Assembly (NCBI GenBank): GCA_024690965.1
Contig: JAILOG010000001.1
Span: 1-64,000, forward strand
Length of the DNA stretch: 64,000 nt
Source of the DNA: Clostridiales bacterium
Lineage (GTDB): Bacteria > Bacillota > Clostridia > Oscillospirales > Acutalibacteraceae
Reading direction: 5' to 3'
A program made the translations under genes and the position numbers. The notes under the pieces were generated by a model. That model saw only the letters and a program-made list of their open reading frames with translations, had not been told where the DNA came from and made no database searches. The first letter of the stretch is position 1. Every line of letters starts with the position of its first letter. Below are positions 61,770 to 64,000 of this stretch, piece after piece.

Positions 61770-62993
61770 TTAAAATGCCCAGTTGCCGTCTTTAAATATC
61801 TGTACGCGCTTGCCGTCTTTTGTAATCGCGGTAATTGACAGATCCTTGCTTCCTATCATAAAATCTTCATGTATCATAGAATCGTTTATACCCATATCTT
61901 CCAGTTCTTTTAGAGTATACTTCTCATAGTTTTTAATGCAGTTGCCGAAGCCTTTGCCCAGAGCCAAATGGCAGGCGGCGTTTTCGTCAAACAGCGTATT
62001 ATAGAAAAGTAAGCCGCTGTTGTTAATGGGAGAATCATATGGAACAAGCGCACACTCGCCGAGATAAGCGGCGCCTTCGTCCATTGATATCATTTTATTG
62101 AGCAATTCTTCATTTTTTTCCGCGTGGGCTTCCACTGCTTTTCCGTCTTTAAATCTTATTGAGAAGTTCTCTATGAGCTGACCTTGATACGAAAGCGGCT
62201 TTGTGGAATATACTATACCCTCCGCAACGCCTCTTTTAGGTGTAATGAACACTTCTTCCGTTGGAATATTAGGGTTAAAGTAATTGCCGCCAAGCGTATA
62301 TTCTCCGCCGCCCAAGAATTCCGCGTTGTCAATCATACCCACCTTAAAATCGGTGCCGTTTGAAGATTTATATTCAAGCGTCGCAATGTTAAGTGAATTT
62401 AGATAATTGCATCTGTCGGTCAAATCTTTGTTGTGCTTTTCCCAAGCGGCAACAGGATCGTCGTCCACACGGGACGTATAAAGAATAGCCTCCCAAAGGC
62501 GCTCAACAGCCTCATTTTTTCTCAGACCGGGAAATACCTTTTTAGCCCAGGCAACACCGGGAACGGCGGCTATACACCATTGATATTTATTCTCCATCGC
62601 ATCGCGGTATTCTTTTATCTGTATGTAACGTGCCTGCTGAGCTTTGCTCATTTTTTCCATATTTATGCCCTTTAAGCCGTCGGGATCTTCGGAAATAAGA
62701 TATATCGTGGCAGGCAATGTATCTACACGGTATTTAAGACGCTCCAATTCCCAGTTTTTAACCTTCTTTAAAGTTGTCAGGCTTTCATGACGGTAATGTA
62801 TTTTTGTAAGCGGCTGATAGCTCCACTGAACGGTAACCTCTTTCGCGCCTGCTTTATAACATTCGTCAACAACATATGCTACAAACTCCGGCTGGTCAAG
62901 ATCGGCGTATATTACTACCTCTTGTCCTTTTCTCACCTTTGCGCCTGTTACGGCAATAAGCTTCGCGTATTTTTTAAGTATTGTTTTCTTCAT
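61770..62993 (-). CDS. pepS: M29-family aminopeptidase (AmpS/PepS type)
   Basis: 407 residues from ATG 62993 behind AAGGAG. 'KYAKLIAVTGAKVRKGQEVV' and 'AHAEKNEELLNKMISMDEGA' followed by 'AYLGECALVPYDSPINNSGL', then 'LFYNTLFDENAACHLALGKG', are signatures of the M29 thermophilic aminopeptidase family with its metal ligands. Cytoplasmic peptide breakdown. Confidence 0.92.
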   Translation of the reverse strand: MKKTILKKYAKLIAVTGAKVRKGQEVVIYADLDQPEFVAYVVDECYKAGAKEVTVQWSYQPLTKIHYRHESLTTLKKVKNWELERLKYRVDTLPATIYLISEDPDGLKGINMEKMSKAQQARYIQIKEYRDAMENKYQWCIAAVPGVAWAKKVFPGLRKNEAVERLWEAILYTSRVDDDPVAAWEKHNKDLTDRCNYLNSLNIATLEYKSSNGTDFKVGMIDNAEFLGGGEYTLGGNYFNPNIPTEEVFITPKRGVAEGIVYSTKPLSYQGQLIENFSIRFKDGKAVEAHAEKNEELLNKMISMDEGAAYLGECALVPYDSPINNSGLLFYNTLFDENAACHLALGKGFGNCIKNYEKYTLKELEDMGINDSMIHEDFMIGSKDLSITAITKDGKRVQIFKDGNWAF

Positions 62994-63029
62994 AATGATA
63001 AAACTCCTTTATATTTGATTTCGTTACAT

Positions 63030-63058
63030 ATTATACCAAACAAATGAGCGTTTGTCAC
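63030..63058 (-). promoter_or_regulatory. Promoter of the pepS-rlmCD operon
   Basis: The minus strand reads GTGACA, 17 bases, TATAAT, about 37 bases before pepS. Confidence 0.7.
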
Positions 63059-63098
63059 GCTAACATACAAAATAATGTAAAGAAAAATTCGCTGTCGC

Positions 63099-63145
63099 AA
63101 CACGCCCCATACGGTTTTGCGGTAAAACCATACGGGGCGTGTTTT
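63099..63145. terminator. Strong bidirectional stem-loop
   Basis: AACACGCCCCATACGGTTTT, GCGGT, AAAACCATACGGGGCGTGTT followed by TTGTC on the plus strand. It follows the partial surface protein gene. Confidence 0.8.
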
Positions 63146-63167
63146 GTCATAGTTAATTAATTATGTT

Positions 63168-64000
63168 TTATTCGTTGGGAGGATAATTTCCTCCGTTGAT
63201 TGGTCCGTGTGTAGCAGAGAATTCTTCTTCGTTAATTTCTCTGTCATTTAGTATTGCGTCAATATATTTTGAGAGATAAGGATCAGCCGCTACAGCAGCG
63301 GTATTATTATTCAGGATATACTGCGCTACACCTTTAAGGTTTGCTTTATATCCCTTGCCTAAAGCATTGCTGCCTGTTTCGGTATAATAATGATATCTCT
63401 CTATTCCGCTTGCGTCTGTATAACATATATACGGTCTCGCAACAAAGTCAGTGGGATAATCGCTTACCGCTATGCCGTTAATTACGGTTGAAAATACATT
63501 GTATCGATTTCCCCTATACAGCTTGTTTATAGCCTCGGATTTTTGTGCCTTATAAACGCCGTTTACGGGTACGCAACTGTCAACCGTTAAATCTCCGTTT
63601 TGAACGGCGCTTGCGAATGCGACGATATGTCCGTATTTCACCGACTTATCGGAAAGGCTTTCCAAAGATGATATAAGCTGTTTGTTTATGCGGGATACGA
63701 ATCTCAGTCCTGTTCCGCCGTAAGTCTGAGAATATACGGTTCTTATCTGAACGCCTACAAGCTCAAAGCCGCTTAGATCCTGTTTTACGTTACCAAAGCG
63801 GATATATGTGTCACTGTCTTCTTGCGTTACCGTTCCTATGGGGGTAAATCCCGCATAAAGTTCCGTATTTTGGTTAATAGCGGTATTATGACTTATCGCT
63901 TTTGAAGTATCGTTGCCTGTTGCGGCGGATGCTGTTGTGTACCAACCGGTGAACACACATCCGTCTTTTACGGGAGTTATCGGCTTGCCGCCGCTGTCTT
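63168..64000 (-). CDS. C-terminal part of a large surface protein (partial, cut by right edge)
   Basis: About 277 residues to the stop at 63168; the frame stays open to the window edge, so the start lies outside. The first visible residues ('GGKPITPVKDGCVFTGWYTT') are the end of an InlB B-type (Listeria-Bacteroides) repeat. After it comes a domain of about 190 residues with 'YGGTGLRFVSRINKQLISSL' and 'DYPTDFVARPYICYTDASGI', which I know from Ruminococcus-type secreted proteins but cannot name. It ends without dockerin or LPXTG. Attachment unknown. Confidence 0.75.
   Translation of the reverse strand, partial: DSGGKPITPVKDGCVFTGWYTTASAATGNDTSKAISHNTAINQNTELYAGFTPIGTVTQEDSDTYIRFGNVKQDLSGFELVGVQIRTVYSQTYGGTGLRFVSRINKQLISSLESLSDKSVKYGHIVAFASAVQNGDLTVDSCVPVNGVYKAQKSEAINKLYRGNRYNVFSTVINGIAVSDYPTDFVARPYICYTDASGIERYHYYTETGSNALGKGYKANLKGVAQYILNNNTAAVAADPYLSKYIDAILNDREINEEEFSATHGPINGGNYPPNE

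Overview
This window reads as a chromosome segment of an anaerobic, low-to-moderate GC Gram-positive Clostridia of the Ruminococcus / Oscillospiraceae type. The evidence is three separate secreted proteins with type I dockerin pairs, teichoic-acid genes (tarI, tarJ, licD), VanY-type wall carboxypeptidase, PepV, a small SRP RNA upstream of dnaX-ybaB-recR, and very regular sigma-A promoters with 17-bp spacers. The genus is an inference; no rRNA gene is present.

Region 1 (1 to about 24,070) is the end of an integrative conjugative element, almost all transcribed leftward. In transcription order it holds parA-parB, a secreted GLUG-repeat protein with a C-terminal dockerin, a SpoVG-like protein, three tandem near-identical small pilins plus a fourth longer pilin-like protein, and a full Tad (Flp-type) pilus assembly set: prepilin peptidase TadV, CpaB, TadZ, TadA, TadB, TadC and two TadE-like pseudopilins. 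A membrane-anchored Cys-rich protein and a 980-residue secreted protein follow, then five small accessory genes, and finally a giant SNF2-helicase / N6-adenine-methylase polyvalent protein that runs off the left edge. Inside that giant gene, in another frame, lies an intact tnpV-like gene. No relaxase, coupling protein or integrase lies in the window; they would be expected further left. The right boundary of the element is inferred from two tRNA T-arm-like fragments at 23,956 and 24,048.

Region 2 (24,185 to 34,092) is chromosomal: tRNA-Leu(CAG), VanY carboxypeptidase, a 5'-nucleotidase with a dockerin inserted inside its catalytic domain, tarJ-tarI-licD for ribitol/phosphocholine-type wall decoration, a glycosyltransferase, a membrane protein and PepV.

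Region 3 (34,094 to 50,355) is core housekeeping: YfhO-type membrane protein, YgiQ radical SAM protein, FtsK, UppP, SmpB, RecR, YbaB, DnaX, SRP RNA, YajC, a lipoprotein, UvrC, tRNA-Leu(GAG) and MnmA.

Region 4 (50,556 to 53,404) is a sulfur module: an IscR/CymR-type Rrf2 regulator divergent from cysK and a nifS-type cysteine desulfurase, with inverted repeats at the divergent promoters.

Region 5 (53,533 to 64,000) has a very large dockerin-bearing cysteine-protease / leucine-rich-repeat protein, a small accessory patch of unknown genes with a frameshifted four-helix-bundle gene and a palindromic repeat cluster, then the rlmCD-type methyltransferase and M29 aminopeptidase operon. The C-terminal part of another surface protein is cut by the right edge.

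The most interesting material is the element-borne Tad pilus with its non-canonical EGY prepilin motif, the element-borne dockerin protein, the tnpV-in-helicase overlap, and the dockerin spliced into a phosphoesterase domain.
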